Below, piece by piece: positions 6,092 to 19,655 of a DNA stretch of 24,000 nucleotides; the first letter of the stretch is position 1, and every line of letters begins with the position of its first letter. Position numbers and translations under genes: made by a program. The DNA is from Owenia fusiformis (lineage: Eukaryota > Annelida > Polychaeta > Sabellida > Oweniidae), in NCBI GenBank assembly GCA_903813345.2, contig CAIIXF020000324.1, positions 1-24,000 on the forward strand, written 5' to 3'. The notes under the pieces were generated by a model. It saw only the letters and a list, made by a program, of their open reading frames with translations. It did not search any database and was not told where the DNA came from.

Positions 6092-6805
6092 TGATTTTTG
6101 CTTTTGTATGTGCAAAAGCAAAAATCTTTCTAACCACACGTTCTCATCAACGAGAGATATTTGGATAAATCTACTCATGCACGTTGTTAGGGGGCTAGGC
6201 GTAGTTGCTCGGAAATTAGGTCGAATCCTTATCTGGGTCAAAGGTCGAAATCTAGGTCGAAATCTGCATTTCCGCTATTTCGGCCTCTCGAGCCTCCTTA
6301 AGAAGTCAGAATCGGAGGAAAACTAGCTGGTCGGAAAGACAGTTTTCCGAGCATTAAAAAAACAGTGAACCAAATTGAAATCCGACCATTAGTTATCGAG
6401 ATATAGGCGTTTGAAGTTCGCGTACGGGCCACCGTTGCCGTATATCTAGACGGCACGAATACACTTGGTATACGTATCTCTGCGAACAACAGACATTTGA
6501 AAGAAAATAGGCCCGAACGATGACTAGAGCATTTCGTAAACAACGATTCCCTCCCTCAAACTAACGATTGCGGAATGTAGAACGACGCGTACGCTGCTCG
6601 AATCTACGTCGAAAGCTCTATATAGACGTCTGGAAGGCCTATTTTTTGAAGGACTATTTTTTGACCTCGACGGATCCGCGAAGCACGAGCCAGACATTCT
6701 CCCCAACTACCTCCCTAGATTCCCTGTCCTTCAATCGACCATTATAGGCCCTCAAAGCGTCCCTAGAGCCATTTCCCTCTATACGCGTATGGCCAAATCC
6801 TATTA
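6092..6805 (+). repeat. First satellite unit (reference monomer anatomy)
   Basis: The unit opens with the palindrome at 6093-6126. Positions 6202-6268 align with the start of the Y1 core module at 2840-2906 (about 80% identical by eye, sharing CTCGGAAATT, ATCT(A/G)GGTCAAAGGTC and CTAGGTC). Positions 6367-6388 (GAACCAAATTGAAATCCGAC and onward) resemble the AAACCAAATTTCGATCCGAC part of the Y modules, and ATAGGCGTTTGAA resembles TATGGCGTTTTGAA. A second hairpin has arms GGAAAACT (6317-6324) and AGTTTTCC (6341-6348). A 15-base direct repeat with one mismatch is at 6633-6647 and 6648-6662. The unit closes with the palindrome ATACGCGTAT (6781-6790), GGCCAAATCCTATTA, then the next unit. That closing string loosely resembles the CCAAAATCTAGTTATTA junction between Y1 and Y2. 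Confidence 0.8.
6093..6126. repeat. 14-bp-arm palindrome at the head of every satellite unit
   Basis: GATTTTTGCTTTTG (6093-6106) pairs perfectly with CAAAAGCAAAAATC (6113-6126) around the loop TATGTG. It recurs unchanged at each unit start. In position it corresponds to the palindromic heads of X, Y1 and Y2, though its sequence is unrelated to theirs. Confidence 0.95.
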
Positions 6806-9800
6806 TGATTTTTGCTTTTGTATGTGCAAAAGCAAAAATCTTTCTAACCACACGTTCTCATCAACGAGAGATATTTGGATAAATCTACTCATGCACGTTG
6901 TTAGGGGGCTAGGCGTAGTTGCTCGGAAATTAGGTCGAATCCTTATCTGGGTCAAAGGTCGAAATCTAGGTCGAAATCTGCATTTCCGCTATTTCGGCCT
7001 CTCGAGCCTCCTTAAGAAGTCAGAATCGGAGGAAAACTAGCTGGTCGGAAAGACAGTTTTCCGAGCATTAAAAAAACAGTGAACCAAATTGAAATCCGAC
7101 CATTAGTTATCGAGATATAGGCGTTTGAAGTTCGCGTACGGGCCACCGTTGCCGTATATCTAGACGGCACGAATACACTTGGTATACGTATCTCTGCGAA
7201 CAACAGACATTTGAAAGAAAATAGGCCCGAACGATGACTAGAGCATTTCGTAAACAACGATTCCCTCCCTCAAACTAACGATTGCGGAATGTAGAACGAC
7301 GCGTACGCTGCTCGAATCTACGTCGAAAGCTCTATATAGACGTCTGGAAGGCCTATTTTTTGAAGGACTATTTTTTGACCTCGACGGATCCGCGAAGCAC
7401 GAGCCAGACATTCTCCCCAACTACCTCCCTAGATTCCCTGTCCTTCAATCGACCATTATAGGCCCTCAAAGCGTCCCTAGAGCCATTTCCCTCTATACGC
7501 GTATGGCCAAATCCTATTATGATTTTTGCTTTTGTATGTGCAAAAGCAAAAATCTTTCTAACCACACGTTCTCATCAACGAGAGATATTTGGATAAATCT
7601 ACTCATGCACGTTGTTAGGGGGCTAGGCGTAGTTGCTCGGAAATTAGGTCGAATCCTTATCTGGGTCAAAGGTCGAAATCTAGGTCGAAATCTGCATTTC
7701 CGCTATTTCGGCCTCTCGAGCCTCCTTAAGAAGTCAGAATCGGAGGAAAACTAGCTGGTCGGAAAGACAGTTTTCCGAGCATTAAAAAAACAGTGAACCA
7801 AATTGAAATCCGACCATTAGTTATCGAGATATAGGCGTTTGAAGTTCGCGTACGGGCCACCGTTGCCGTATATCTAGACGGCACGAATACACTTGGTATA
7901 CGTATCTCTGCGAACAACAGACATTTGAAAGAAAATAGGCCCGAACGATGACTAGAGCATTTCGTAAACAACGATTCCCTCCCTCAAACTAACGATTGCG
8001 GAATGTAGAACGACGCGTACGCTGCTCGAATCTACGTCGAAAGCTCTATATAGACGTCTGGAAGGCCTATTTTTTGAAGGACTATTTTTTGACCTCGACG
8101 GATCCGCGAAGCACGAGCCAGACATTCTCCCCAACTACCTCCCTAGATTCCCTGTCCTTCAATCGACCATTATAGGCCCTCAAAGCGTCCCTAGAGCCAT
8201 TTCCCTCTATACGCGTATGGCCAAATCCTATTATGATTTTTGCTTTTGTATGTGCAAAAGCAAAAATCTTTCTAACCACACGTTCTCATCAACGAGAGAT
8301 ATTTGGATAAATCTACTCATGCACGTTGTTAGGGGGCTAGGCGTAGTTGCTCGGAAATTAGGTCGAATCCTTATCTGGGTCAAAGGTCGAAATCTAGGTC
8401 GAAATCTGCATTTCCGCTATTTCGGCCTCTCGAGCCTCCTTAAGAAGTCAGAATCGGAGGAAAACTAGCTGGTCGGAAAGACAGTTTTCCGAGCATTAAA
8501 AAAACAGTGAACCAAATTGAAATCCGACCATTAGTTATCGAGATATAGGCGTTTGAAGTTCGCGTACGGGCCACCGTTGCCGTATATCTAGACGGCACGA
8601 ATACACTTGGTATACGTATCTCTGCGAACAACAGACATTTGAAAGAAAATAGGCCCGAACGATGACTAGAGCATTTCGTAAACAACGATTCCCTCCCTCA
8701 AACTAACGATTGCGGAATGTAGAACGACGCGTACGCTGCTCGAATCTACGTCGAAAGCTCTATATAGACGTCTGGAAGGCCTATTTTTTGAAGGACTATT
8801 TTTTGACCTCGACGGATCCGCGAAGCACGAGCCAGACATTCTCCCCAACTACCTCCCTAGATTCCCTGTCCTTCAATCGACCATTATAGGCCCTCAAAGC
8901 GTCCCTAGAGCCATTTCCCTCTATACGCGTATGGCCAAATCCTATTATGATTTTTGCTTTTGTATGTGCAAAAGCAAAAATCTTTCTAACCACACGTTCT
9001 CATCAACGAGAGATATTTGGATAAATCTACTCATGCACGTTGTTAGGGGGCTAGGCGTAGTTGCTCGGAAATTAGGTCGAATCCTTATCTGGGTCAAAGG
9101 TCGAAATCTAGGTCGAAATCTGCATTTCCGCTATTTCGGCCTCTCGAGCCTCCTTAAGAAGTCAGAATCGGAGGAAAACTAGCTGGTCGGAAAGACAGTT
9201 TTCCGAGCATTAAAAAAACAGTGAACCAAATTGAAATCCGACCATTAGTTATCGAGATATAGGCGTTTGAAGTTCGCGTACGGGCCACCGTTGCCGTATA
9301 TCTAGACGGCACGAATACACTTGGTATACGTATCTCTGCGAACAACAGACATTTGAAAGAAAATAGGCCCGAACGATGACTAGAGCATTTCGTAAACAAC
9401 GATTCCCTCCCTCAAACTAACGATTGCGGAATGTAGAACGACGCGTACGCTGCTCGAATCTACGTCGAAAGCTCTATATAGACGTCTGGAAGGCCTATTT
9501 TTTGAAGGACTATTTTTTGACCTCGACGGATCCGCGAAGCACGAGCCAGACATTCTCCCCAACTACCTCCCTAGATTCCCTGTCCTTCAATCGACCATTA
9601 TAGGCCCTCAAAGCGTCCCTAGAGCCATTTCCCTCTATACGCGTATGGCCAAATCCTATTATGATTTTTGCTTTTGTATGTGCAAAAGCAAAAATCTTTC
9701 TAACCACACGTTCTCATCAACGAGAGATATTTGGATAAATCTACTCATGCACGTTGTTAGGGGGCTAGGCGTAGTTGCTCGGAAATTAGGTCGAATCCTT

Positions 9801-12800
9801 ATCTGGGTCAAAGGTCGAAATCTAGGTCGAAATCTGCATTTCCGCTATTTCGGCCTCTCGAGCCTCCTTAAGAAGTCAGAATCGGAGGAAAACTAGCTGG
9901 TCGGAAAGACAGTTTTCCGAGCATTAAAAAAACAGTGAACCAAATTGAAATCCGACCATTAGTTATCGAGATATAGGCGTTTGAAGTTCGCGTACGGGCC
10001 ACCGTTGCCGTATATCTAGACGGCACGAATACACTTGGTATACGTATCTCTGCGAACAACAGACATTTGAAAGAAAATAGGCCCGAACGATGACTAGAGC
10101 ATTTCGTAAACAACGATTCCCTCCCTCAAACTAACGATTGCGGAATGTAGAACGACGCGTACGCTGCTCGAATCTACGTCGAAAGCTCTATATAGACGTC
10201 TGGAAGGCCTATTTTTTGAAGGACTATTTTTTGACCTCGACGGATCCGCGAAGCACGAGCCAGACATTCTCCCCAACTACCTCCCTAGATTCCCTGTCCT
10301 TCAATCGACCATTATAGGCCCTCAAAGCGTCCCTAGAGCCATTTCCCTCTATACGCGTATGGCCAAATCCTATTATGATTTTTGCTTTTGTATGTGCAAA
10401 AGCAAAAATCTTTCTAACCACACGTTCTCATCAACGAGAGATATTTGGATAAATCTACTCATGCACGTTGTTAGGGGGCTAGGCGTAGTTGCTCGGAAAT
10501 TAGGTCGAATCCTTATCTGGGTCAAAGGTCGAAATCTAGGTCGAAATCTGCATTTCCGCTATTTCGGCCTCTCGAGCCTCCTTAAGAAGTCAGAATCGGA
10601 GGAAAACTAGCTGGTCGGAAAGACAGTTTTCCGAGCATTAAAAAAACAGTGAACCAAATTGAAATCCGACCATTAGTTATCGAGATATAGGCGTTTGAAG
10701 TTCGCGTACGGGCCACCGTTGCCGTATATCTAGACGGCACGAATACACTTGGTATACGTATCTCTGCGAACAACAGACATTTGAAAGAAAATAGGCCCGA
10801 ACGATGACTAGAGCATTTCGTAAACAACGATTCCCTCCCTCAAACTAACGATTGCGGAATGTAGAACGACGCGTACGCTGCTCGAATCTACGTCGAAAGC
10901 TCTATATAGACGTCTGGAAGGCCTATTTTTTGAAGGACTATTTTTTGACCTCGACGGATCCGCGAAGCACGAGCCAGACATTCTCCCCAACTACCTCCCT
11001 AGATTCCCTGTCCTTCAATCGACCATTATAGGCCCTCAAAGCGTCCCTAGAGCCATTTCCCTCTATACGCGTATGGCCAAATCCTATTATGATTTTTGCT
11101 TTTGTATGTGCAAAAGCAAAAATCTTTCTAACCACACGTTCTCATCAACGAGAGATATTTGGATAAATCTACTCATGCACGTTGTTAGGGGGCTAGGCGT
11201 AGTTGCTCGGAAATTAGGTCGAATCCTTATCTGGGTCAAAGGTCGAAATCTAGGTCGAAATCTGCATTTCCGCTATTTCGGCCTCTCGAGCCTCCTTAAG
11301 AAGTCAGAATCGGAGGAAAACTAGCTGGTCGGAAAGACAGTTTTCCGAGCATTAAAAAAACAGTGAACCAAATTGAAATCCGACCATTAGTTATCGAGAT
11401 ATAGGCGTTTGAAGTTCGCGTACGGGCCACCGTTGCCGTATATCTAGACGGCACGAATACACTTGGTATACGTATCTCTGCGAACAACAGACATTTGAAA
11501 GAAAATAGGCCCGAACGATGACTAGAGCATTTCGTAAACAACGATTCCCTCCCTCAAACTAACGATTGCGGAATGTAGAACGACGCGTACGCTGCTCGAA
11601 TCTACGTCGAAAGCTCTATATAGACGTCTGGAAGGCCTATTTTTTGAAGGACTATTTTTTGACCTCGACGGATCCGCGAAGCACGAGCCAGACATTCTCC
11701 CCAACTACCTCCCTAGATTCCCTGTCCTTCAATCGACCATTATAGGCCCTCAAAGCGTCCCTAGAGCCATTTCCCTCTATACGCGTATGGCCAAATCCTA
11801 TTATGATTTTTGCTTTTGTATGTGCAAAAGCAAAAATCTTTCTAACCACACGTTCTCATCAACGAGAGATATTTGGATAAATCTACTCATGCACGTTGTT
11901 AGGGGGCTAGGCGTAGTTGCTCGGAAATTAGGTCGAATCCTTATCTGGGTCAAAGGTCGAAATCTAGGTCGAAATCTGCATTTCCGCTATTTCGGCCTCT
12001 CGAGCCTCCTTAAGAAGTCAGAATCGGAGGAAAACTAGCTGGTCGGAAAGACAGTTTTCCGAGCATTAAAAAAACAGTGAACCAAATTGAAATCCGACCA
12101 TTAGTTATCGAGATATAGGCGTTTGAAGTTCGCGTACGGGCCACCGTTGCCGTATATCTAGACGGCACGAATACACTTGGTATACGTATCTCTGCGAACA
12201 ACAGACATTTGAAAGAAAATAGGCCCGAACGATGACTAGAGCATTTCGTAAACAACGATTCCCTCCCTCAAACTAACGATTGCGGAATGTAGAACGACGC
12301 GTACGCTGCTCGAATCTACGTCGAAAGCTCTATATAGACGTCTGGAAGGCCTATTTTTTGAAGGACTATTTTTTGACCTCGACGGATCCGCGAAGCACGA
12401 GCCAGACATTCTCCCCAACTACCTCCCTAGATTCCCTGTCCTTCAATCGACCATTATAGGCCCTCAAAGCGTCCCTAGAGCCATTTCCCTCTATACGCGT
12501 ATGGCCAAATCCTATTATGATTTTTGCTTTTGTATGTGCAAAAGCAAAAATCTTTCTAACCACACGTTCTCATCAACGAGAGATATTTGGATAAATCTAC
12601 TCATGCACGTTGTTAGGGGGCTAGGCGTAGTTGCTCGGAAATTAGGTCGAATCCTTATCTGGGTCAAAGGTCGAAATCTAGGTCGAAATCTGCATTTCCG
12701 CTATTTCGGCCTCTCGAGCCTCCTTAAGAAGTCAGAATCGGAGGAAAACTAGCTGGTCGGAAAGACAGTTTTCCGAGCATTAAAAAAACAGTGAACCAAA

Positions 12801-15800
12801 TTGAAATCCGACCATTAGTTATCGAGATATAGGCGTTTGAAGTTCGCGTACGGGCCACCGTTGCCGTATATCTAGACGGCACGAATACACTTGGTATACG
12901 TATCTCTGCGAACAACAGACATTTGAAAGAAAATAGGCCCGAACGATGACTAGAGCATTTCGTAAACAACGATTCCCTCCCTCAAACTAACGATTGCGGA
13001 ATGTAGAACGACGCGTACGCTGCTCGAATCTACGTCGAAAGCTCTATATAGACGTCTGGAAGGCCTATTTTTTGAAGGACTATTTTTTGACCTCGACGGA
13101 TCCGCGAAGCACGAGCCAGACATTCTCCCCAACTACCTCCCTAGATTCCCTGTCCTTCAATCGACCATTATAGGCCCTCAAAGCGTCCCTAGAGCCATTT
13201 CCCTCTATACGCGTATGGCCAAATCCTATTATGATTTTTGCTTTTGTATGTGCAAAAGCAAAAATCTTTCTAACCACACGTTCTCATCAACGAGAGATAT
13301 TTGGATAAATCTACTCATGCACGTTGTTAGGGGGCTAGGCGTAGTTGCTCGGAAATTAGGTCGAATCCTTATCTGGGTCAAAGGTCGAAATCTAGGTCGA
13401 AATCTGCATTTCCGCTATTTCGGCCTCTCGAGCCTCCTTAAGAAGTCAGAATCGGAGGAAAACTAGCTGGTCGGAAAGACAGTTTTCCGAGCATTAAAAA
13501 AACAGTGAACCAAATTGAAATCCGACCATTAGTTATCGAGATATAGGCGTTTGAAGTTCGCGTACGGGCCACCGTTGCCGTATATCTAGACGGCACGAAT
13601 ACACTTGGTATACGTATCTCTGCGAACAACAGACATTTGAAAGAAAATAGGCCCGAACGATGACTAGAGCATTTCGTAAACAACGATTCCCTCCCTCAAA
13701 CTAACGATTGCGGAATGTAGAACGACGCGTACGCTGCTCGAATCTACGTCGAAAGCTCTATATAGACGTCTGGAAGGCCTATTTTTTGAAGGACTATTTT
13801 TTGACCTCGACGGATCCGCGAAGCACGAGCCAGACATTCTCCCCAACTACCTCCCTAGATTCCCTGTCCTTCAATCGACCATTATAGGCCCTCAAAGCGT
13901 CCCTAGAGCCATTTCCCTCTATACGCGTATGGCCAAATCCTATTATGATTTTTGCTTTTGTATGTGCAAAAGCAAAAATCTTTCTAACCACACGTTCTCA
14001 TCAACGAGAGATATTTGGATAAATCTACTCATGCACGTTGTTAGGGGGCTAGGCGTAGTTGCTCGGAAATTAGGTCGAATCCTTATCTGGGTCAAAGGTC
14101 GAAATCTAGGTCGAAATCTGCATTTCCGCTATTTCGGCCTCTCGAGCCTCCTTAAGAAGTCAGAATCGGAGGAAAACTAGCTGGTCGGAAAGACAGTTTT
14201 CCGAGCATTAAAAAAACAGTGAACCAAATTGAAATCCGACCATTAGTTATCGAGATATAGGCGTTTGAAGTTCGCGTACGGGCCACCGTTGCCGTATATC
14301 TAGACGGCACGAATACACTTGGTATACGTATCTCTGCGAACAACAGACATTTGAAAGAAAATAGGCCCGAACGATGACTAGAGCATTTCGTAAACAACGA
14401 TTCCCTTCCTCAAACTAACGATTGCGGAATGTAGAACGACGCGTACGCTGCTCGAATCTACGTCGAAAGCTCTATATAGACGTCTGGAAGGCCTATTTTT
14501 TGAAGGACTATTTTTTGACCTCGACGGATCCGCGAAGCACGAGCCAGACATTCTCCCCAACTACCTCCCTAGATTCCCTGTCCTTCAATCGACCATTATA
14601 GGCCCTCAAAGCGTCCCTAGAGCCATTTCCCTCTATACGCGTATGGCCAAATCCTATTATGATTTTTGCTTTTGTATGTGCAAAAGCAAAAATCTTTCTA
14701 ACCACACGTTCTCATCAACGAGAGATATTTGGATAAATCTACTCATGCACGTTGTTAGGGGGCTAGGCGTAGTTGCTCGGAAATTAGGTCAAATCCTTAT
14801 CTGGGTCAAAGGTCGAAATCTAGGTCGAAATCTGCATTTCCGCTATTTCGGCCTCTCGAGCCTCCTTAAGAAGTCAGAATCGGAGGAAAACTAGCTGGTC
14901 GGAAAGACAGTTTTCCGAGCATTAAAAAAACAGTGAACCAAATTGAAATCCGACCATTAGTTATCGAGATATACGCGTTTGAAGTTCGCGTACGGGCCAC
15001 CGTTGCCGTATATCTAGACGGCACGAATACACTTGGTATACGTATCTCTGCGAACAACAGACATTTGAAAGAAAATAGGCCCGAACGATGACTAGAGCAT
15101 TTCGTAAACAACGATTCCCTTCCTCAAACTAACGATTGCGGAATGTAGAACGACGCGTACGCTGCTCGAATCTACGTCGAAAGCTCTATATAGACGTCTG
15201 GAAGGCCTATTTTTTGAAGGACTATTTTTTGACCTCGACGGATCCGCGAAGCACGAGCCAGACATTCTCCCCAACTACCTCCCTAGATTCCCTGTCCTTC
15301 AATCGACCATTATAGGCCCTCAAAGCGTCCCTAGAGCCATTTCCCTCTATACGCGTATGGCCAAATCCTATTATGATTTTTGCTTTTGTATGTGCAAAAG
15401 CAAAAATCTTTCTAACCACACGTTCTCATCAACGAGAGATATTTGGATAAATCTACTCATGCACGTTGTTAGGGGGCTAGGCGTAGTTGCTCGGAAATTA
15501 GGTCAAATCCTTATCTGGGTCAAAGGTCGAAATCTAGGTCGAAATCTGCATTTCCGCTATTTCGGCCTCTCGAGCCTCCTTAAGAAGTCAGAATCGGAGG
15601 AAAACTAGCTGGTCGGAAAGACAGTTTTCCGAGCATTAAAAAAACAGTGAACCAAATTGAAATCCGACCATTAGTTATCGAGATATACGCGTTTGAAGTT
15701 CGCGTACGGGCCACCGTTGCCGTATATCTAGACGGCACGAATACACTTGGTATACGTATCTCTGCGAACAACAGACATTTGAAAGAAAATAGGCCCGAAC

Positions 15801-16087
15801 GATGACTAGAGCATTTCGTAAACAACGATTCCCTTCCTCAAACTAACGATTGCGGAATGTAGAACGACGCGTACGCTGCTCGAATCTACGTCGAAAGCTC
15901 TATATAGACGTCTGGAAGGCCTATTTTTTGAAGGACTATTTTTTGACCTCGACGGATCCGCGAAGCACGAGCCAGACATTCTCCCCAACTACCTCCCTAG
16001 ATTCCCTGTCCTTCAATCGACCATTATAGGCCCTCAAAGCGTCCCTAGAGCCATTTCCCTCTATACGCGTATGGCCAAATCCTATTA

Positions 16088-16800
16088 TGATTTTTGCTTT
16101 TGTATGTGCAAAAGCAAAAATCTTTCTAACCACACGTTCTCATCAACGAGAGATATTTGGATAAATCTACTCATGCACGTTGTTAGGGGGCTAGGCGTAG
16201 TTGCTCGGAAATTAGGTCAAATCCTTATCTGGGTCAAAGGTCGAAATCTAGGTCGAAATCTGCATTTCCGCTATTTCGGCCTCTCGAGCCTCCTTAAGAA
16301 GTCAGAATCGGAGGAAAACTAGCTGGTCGGAAAGACAGTTTTCCGAGCATTAAAAAAACAGTGAACCAAATTGAAATCCGACCATTAGTTATCGAGATAT
16401 ACGCGTTTGAAGTTCGCGTACGGGCCACCGTTGCCGTATATCTAGACGGCACGAATACACTTGGTATACGTATCTCTGCGAACAACAGACATTTGAAAGA
16501 AAATAGGCCCGAACGATGACTAGAGCATTTCGTAAACAACGATTCCCTCCTCAAACTAACGATTGCGGAATGTAGAACGACGCGTACGCTGCTCGAATCT
16601 ACGTCGAAAGCTCTATATAGACGTCTGGAAGGCCTATTTTTTGAAGGACTATTTTTTGACCTCGACGGATCCGCGAAGCACGAGCCAGACATTCTCCCCA
16701 ACTACCTCCCTAGATTCCCTGTCCTTCAATCGACCATTATAGGCCCTCAAAGCGTCCCTAGAGCCATTTCCCTCTATACGCGTATGGCCAAATCCTATTA
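16088..16800 (+). repeat. 713-bp satellite unit 15 (one-base deletion)
   Basis: CCCTCCTC near 16549 replaces the nine-base CCCTTCCTC. The loss joins the antisense frames of 81 and 60 codons into one of 135 codons (16294-16701). Confidence 0.9.
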
Positions 16801-18942
16801 TGATTTTTGCTTTTGTATGTGCAAAAGCAAAAATCTTTCTAACCACACGTTCTCATCAACGAGAGATATTTGGATAAATCTACTCATGCACGTTGTTAGG
16901 GGGCTAGGCGTAGTTGCTCGGAAATTAGGTCAAATCCTTATCTGGGTCAAAGGTCGAAATCTAGGTCGAAATCTGCATTTCCGCTATTTCGGCCTCTCGA
17001 GCCTCCTTAAGAAGTCAGAATCGGAGGAAAACTAGCTGGTCGGAAAGACAGTTTTCCGAGCATTAAAAAAACAGTGAACCAAATTGAAATCCGACCATTA
17101 GTTATCGAGATATACGCGTTTGAAGTTCGCGTACGGGCCACCGTTGCCGTATATCTAGACGGCACGAATACACTTGGTATACGTATCTCTGCGAACAACA
17201 GACATTTGAAAGAAAATAGGCCCGAACGATGACTAGAGCATTTCGTAAACAACGATTCCCTTCCTCAAACTAACGATTGCGGAATGTAGAACGACGCGTA
17301 CGCTGCTCGAATCTACGTCGAAAGCTCTATATAGACGTCTGGAAGGCCTATTTTTTGAAGGACTATTTTTTGACCTCGACGGATCCGCGAAGCACGAGCC
17401 AGACATTCTCCCCAACTACCTCCCTAGATTCCCTGTCCTTCAATCGACCATTATAGGCCCTCAAAGCGTCCCTAGAGCCATTTCCCTCTATACGCGTATG
17501 GCCAAATCCTATTATGATTTTTGCTTTTGTATGTGCAAAAGCAAAAATCTTTCTAACCACACGTTCTCATCAACGAGAGATATTTGGATAAATCTACTCA
17601 TGCACGTTGTTAGGGGGCTAGGCGTAGTTGCTCGGAAATTAGGTCAAATCCTTATCTGGGTCAAAGGTCGAAATCTAGGTCGAAATCTGCATTTCCGCTA
17701 TTTCGGCCTCTCGAGCCTCCTTAAGAAGTCAGAATCGGAGGAAAACTAGCTGGTCGGAAAGACAGTTTTCCGAGCATTAAAAAAACAGTGAACCAAATTG
17801 AAATCCGACCATTAGTTATCGAGATATACGCGTTTGAAGTTCGCGTACGGGCCACCGTTGCCGTATATCTAGACGGCACGAATACACTTGGTATACGTAT
17901 CTCTGCGAACAACAGACATTTGAAAGAAAATAGGCCCGAACGATGACTAGAGCATTTCGTAAACAACGATTCCCTTCCTCAAACTAACGATTGCGGAATG
18001 TAGAACGACGCGTACGCTGCTCGAATCTACGTCGAAAGCTCTATATAGACGTCTGGAAGGCCTATTTTTTGAAGGACTATTTTTTGACCTCGACGGATCC
18101 GCGAAGCACGAGCCAGACATTCTCCCCAACTACCTCCCTAGATTCCCTGTCCTTCAATCGACCATTATAGGCCCTCAAAGCGTCCCTAGAGCCATTTCCC
18201 TCTATACGCGTATGGCCAAATCCTATTATGATTTTTGCTTTTGTATGTGCAAAAGCAAAAATCTTTCTAACCACACGTTCTCATCAACGAGAGATATTTG
18301 GATAAATCTACTCATGCACGTTGTTAGGGGGCTAGGCGTAGTTGCTCGGAAATTAGGTCAAATCCTTATCTGGGTCAAAGGTCGAAATCTAGGTCGAAAT
18401 CTGCATTTCCGCTATTTCGGCCTCTCGAGCCTCCTTAAGAAGTCAGAATCGGAGGAAAACTAGCTGGTCGGAAAGACAGTTTTCCGAGCATTAAAAAAAC
18501 AGTGAACCAAATTGAAATCCGACCATTAGTTATCGAGATATACGCGTTTGAAGTTCGCGTACGGGCCACCGTTGCCGTATATCTAGACGGCACGAATACA
18601 CTTGGTATACGTATCTCTGCGAACAACAGACATTTGAAAGAAAATAGGCCCGAACGATGACTAGAGCATTTCGTAAACAACGATTCCCTTCCTCAAACTA
18701 ACGATTGCGGAATGTAGAACGACGCGTACGCTGCTCGAATCTACGTCGAAAGCTCTATATAGACGTCTGGAAGGCCTATTTTTTGAAGGACTATTTTTTG
18801 ACCTCGACGGATCCGCGAAGCACGAGCCAGACATTCTCCCCAACTACCTCCCTAGATTCCCTGTCCTTCAATCGACCATTATAGGCCCTCAAAGCGTCCC
18901 TAGAGCCATTTCCCTCTATACGCGTATGGCCAAATCCTATTA

Positions 18943-19655
18943 TGATTTTTGCTTTTGTATGTGCAAAAGCAAAAATCTTTCTAACCACACGTTCTCATCA
19001 ACGAGAGATATTTGGATAAATCTACTCATGCACGTTGTTAGGGGGCTAGGCGTAGTTGCTCGGAAATTAGGTCAAATCCTTATCTGGGTCAAAGGTCGAA
19101 ATCTAGGTCGAAATCTGCATTTCCGCTATTTCGGCCTCTCGAGCCTCCTTAAGAAGTCAGAATCGGAGGAAAACTAGCTGGTCGGAAAGACAGTTTTCCG
19201 AGCATTAAAAAAACAGTGAACCAAATTGAAATCCGACCATTAGTTATCGAGATATACGCGTTTGAAGTTCGCGTACGGGCCACCGTTGCCGTATATCTAG
19301 ACGGCACGAATACACTTGGTATACGTATCTCTGCGAACAACAGACATTTGAAAGAAAATAGGCCCGAACGATGACTAGAGCATTTCGTAAACAACGATTC
19401 CCTCCTCAAACTAACGATTGCGGAATGTAGAACGACGCGTACGCTGCTCGAATCTACGTCGAAAGCTCTATATAGACGTCTGGAAGGCCTATTTTTTGAA
19501 GGACTATTTTTTGACCTCGACGGATCCGCGAAGCACGAGCCAGACATTCTCCCCAACTACCTCCCTAGATTCCCTGTCCTTCAATCGACCATTATAGGCC
19601 CTCAAAGCGTCCCTAGAGCCATTTCCCTCTATACGCGTATGGCCAAATCCTATTA
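18943..19655 (+). repeat. 713-bp satellite unit 19 (one-base deletion)
   Basis: Same deletion as unit 15, near 19404, four units and 2,855 bp later. Confidence 0.9.

Larger units (their letters stand above)
6092..14260 (+). repeat. Satellite block A (units 1-11 and the first part of unit 12)
   Basis: All units carry G at offset 132 (AGGTCGAATCC), G at offset 315 (ATATAGGCG) and, up to unit 11, C at offset 462 (CCCTCCCTC). I saw no other differences among these units, so this block appears perfectly homogenised. Confidence 0.85.

Noticed and set aside
6127-6133. CTAA right after the satellite hairpin as a Helitron 3' end within each unit
   Set aside because: The spacer is only three bases, the hairpin is at the unit head by comparison with X and Y, and no unit or element ends there.
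6601-6630. TATA-like CTCTATATAGA as a promoter in each satellite unit
   Set aside because: It is a short motif with no supporting downstream transcript or other promoter element.
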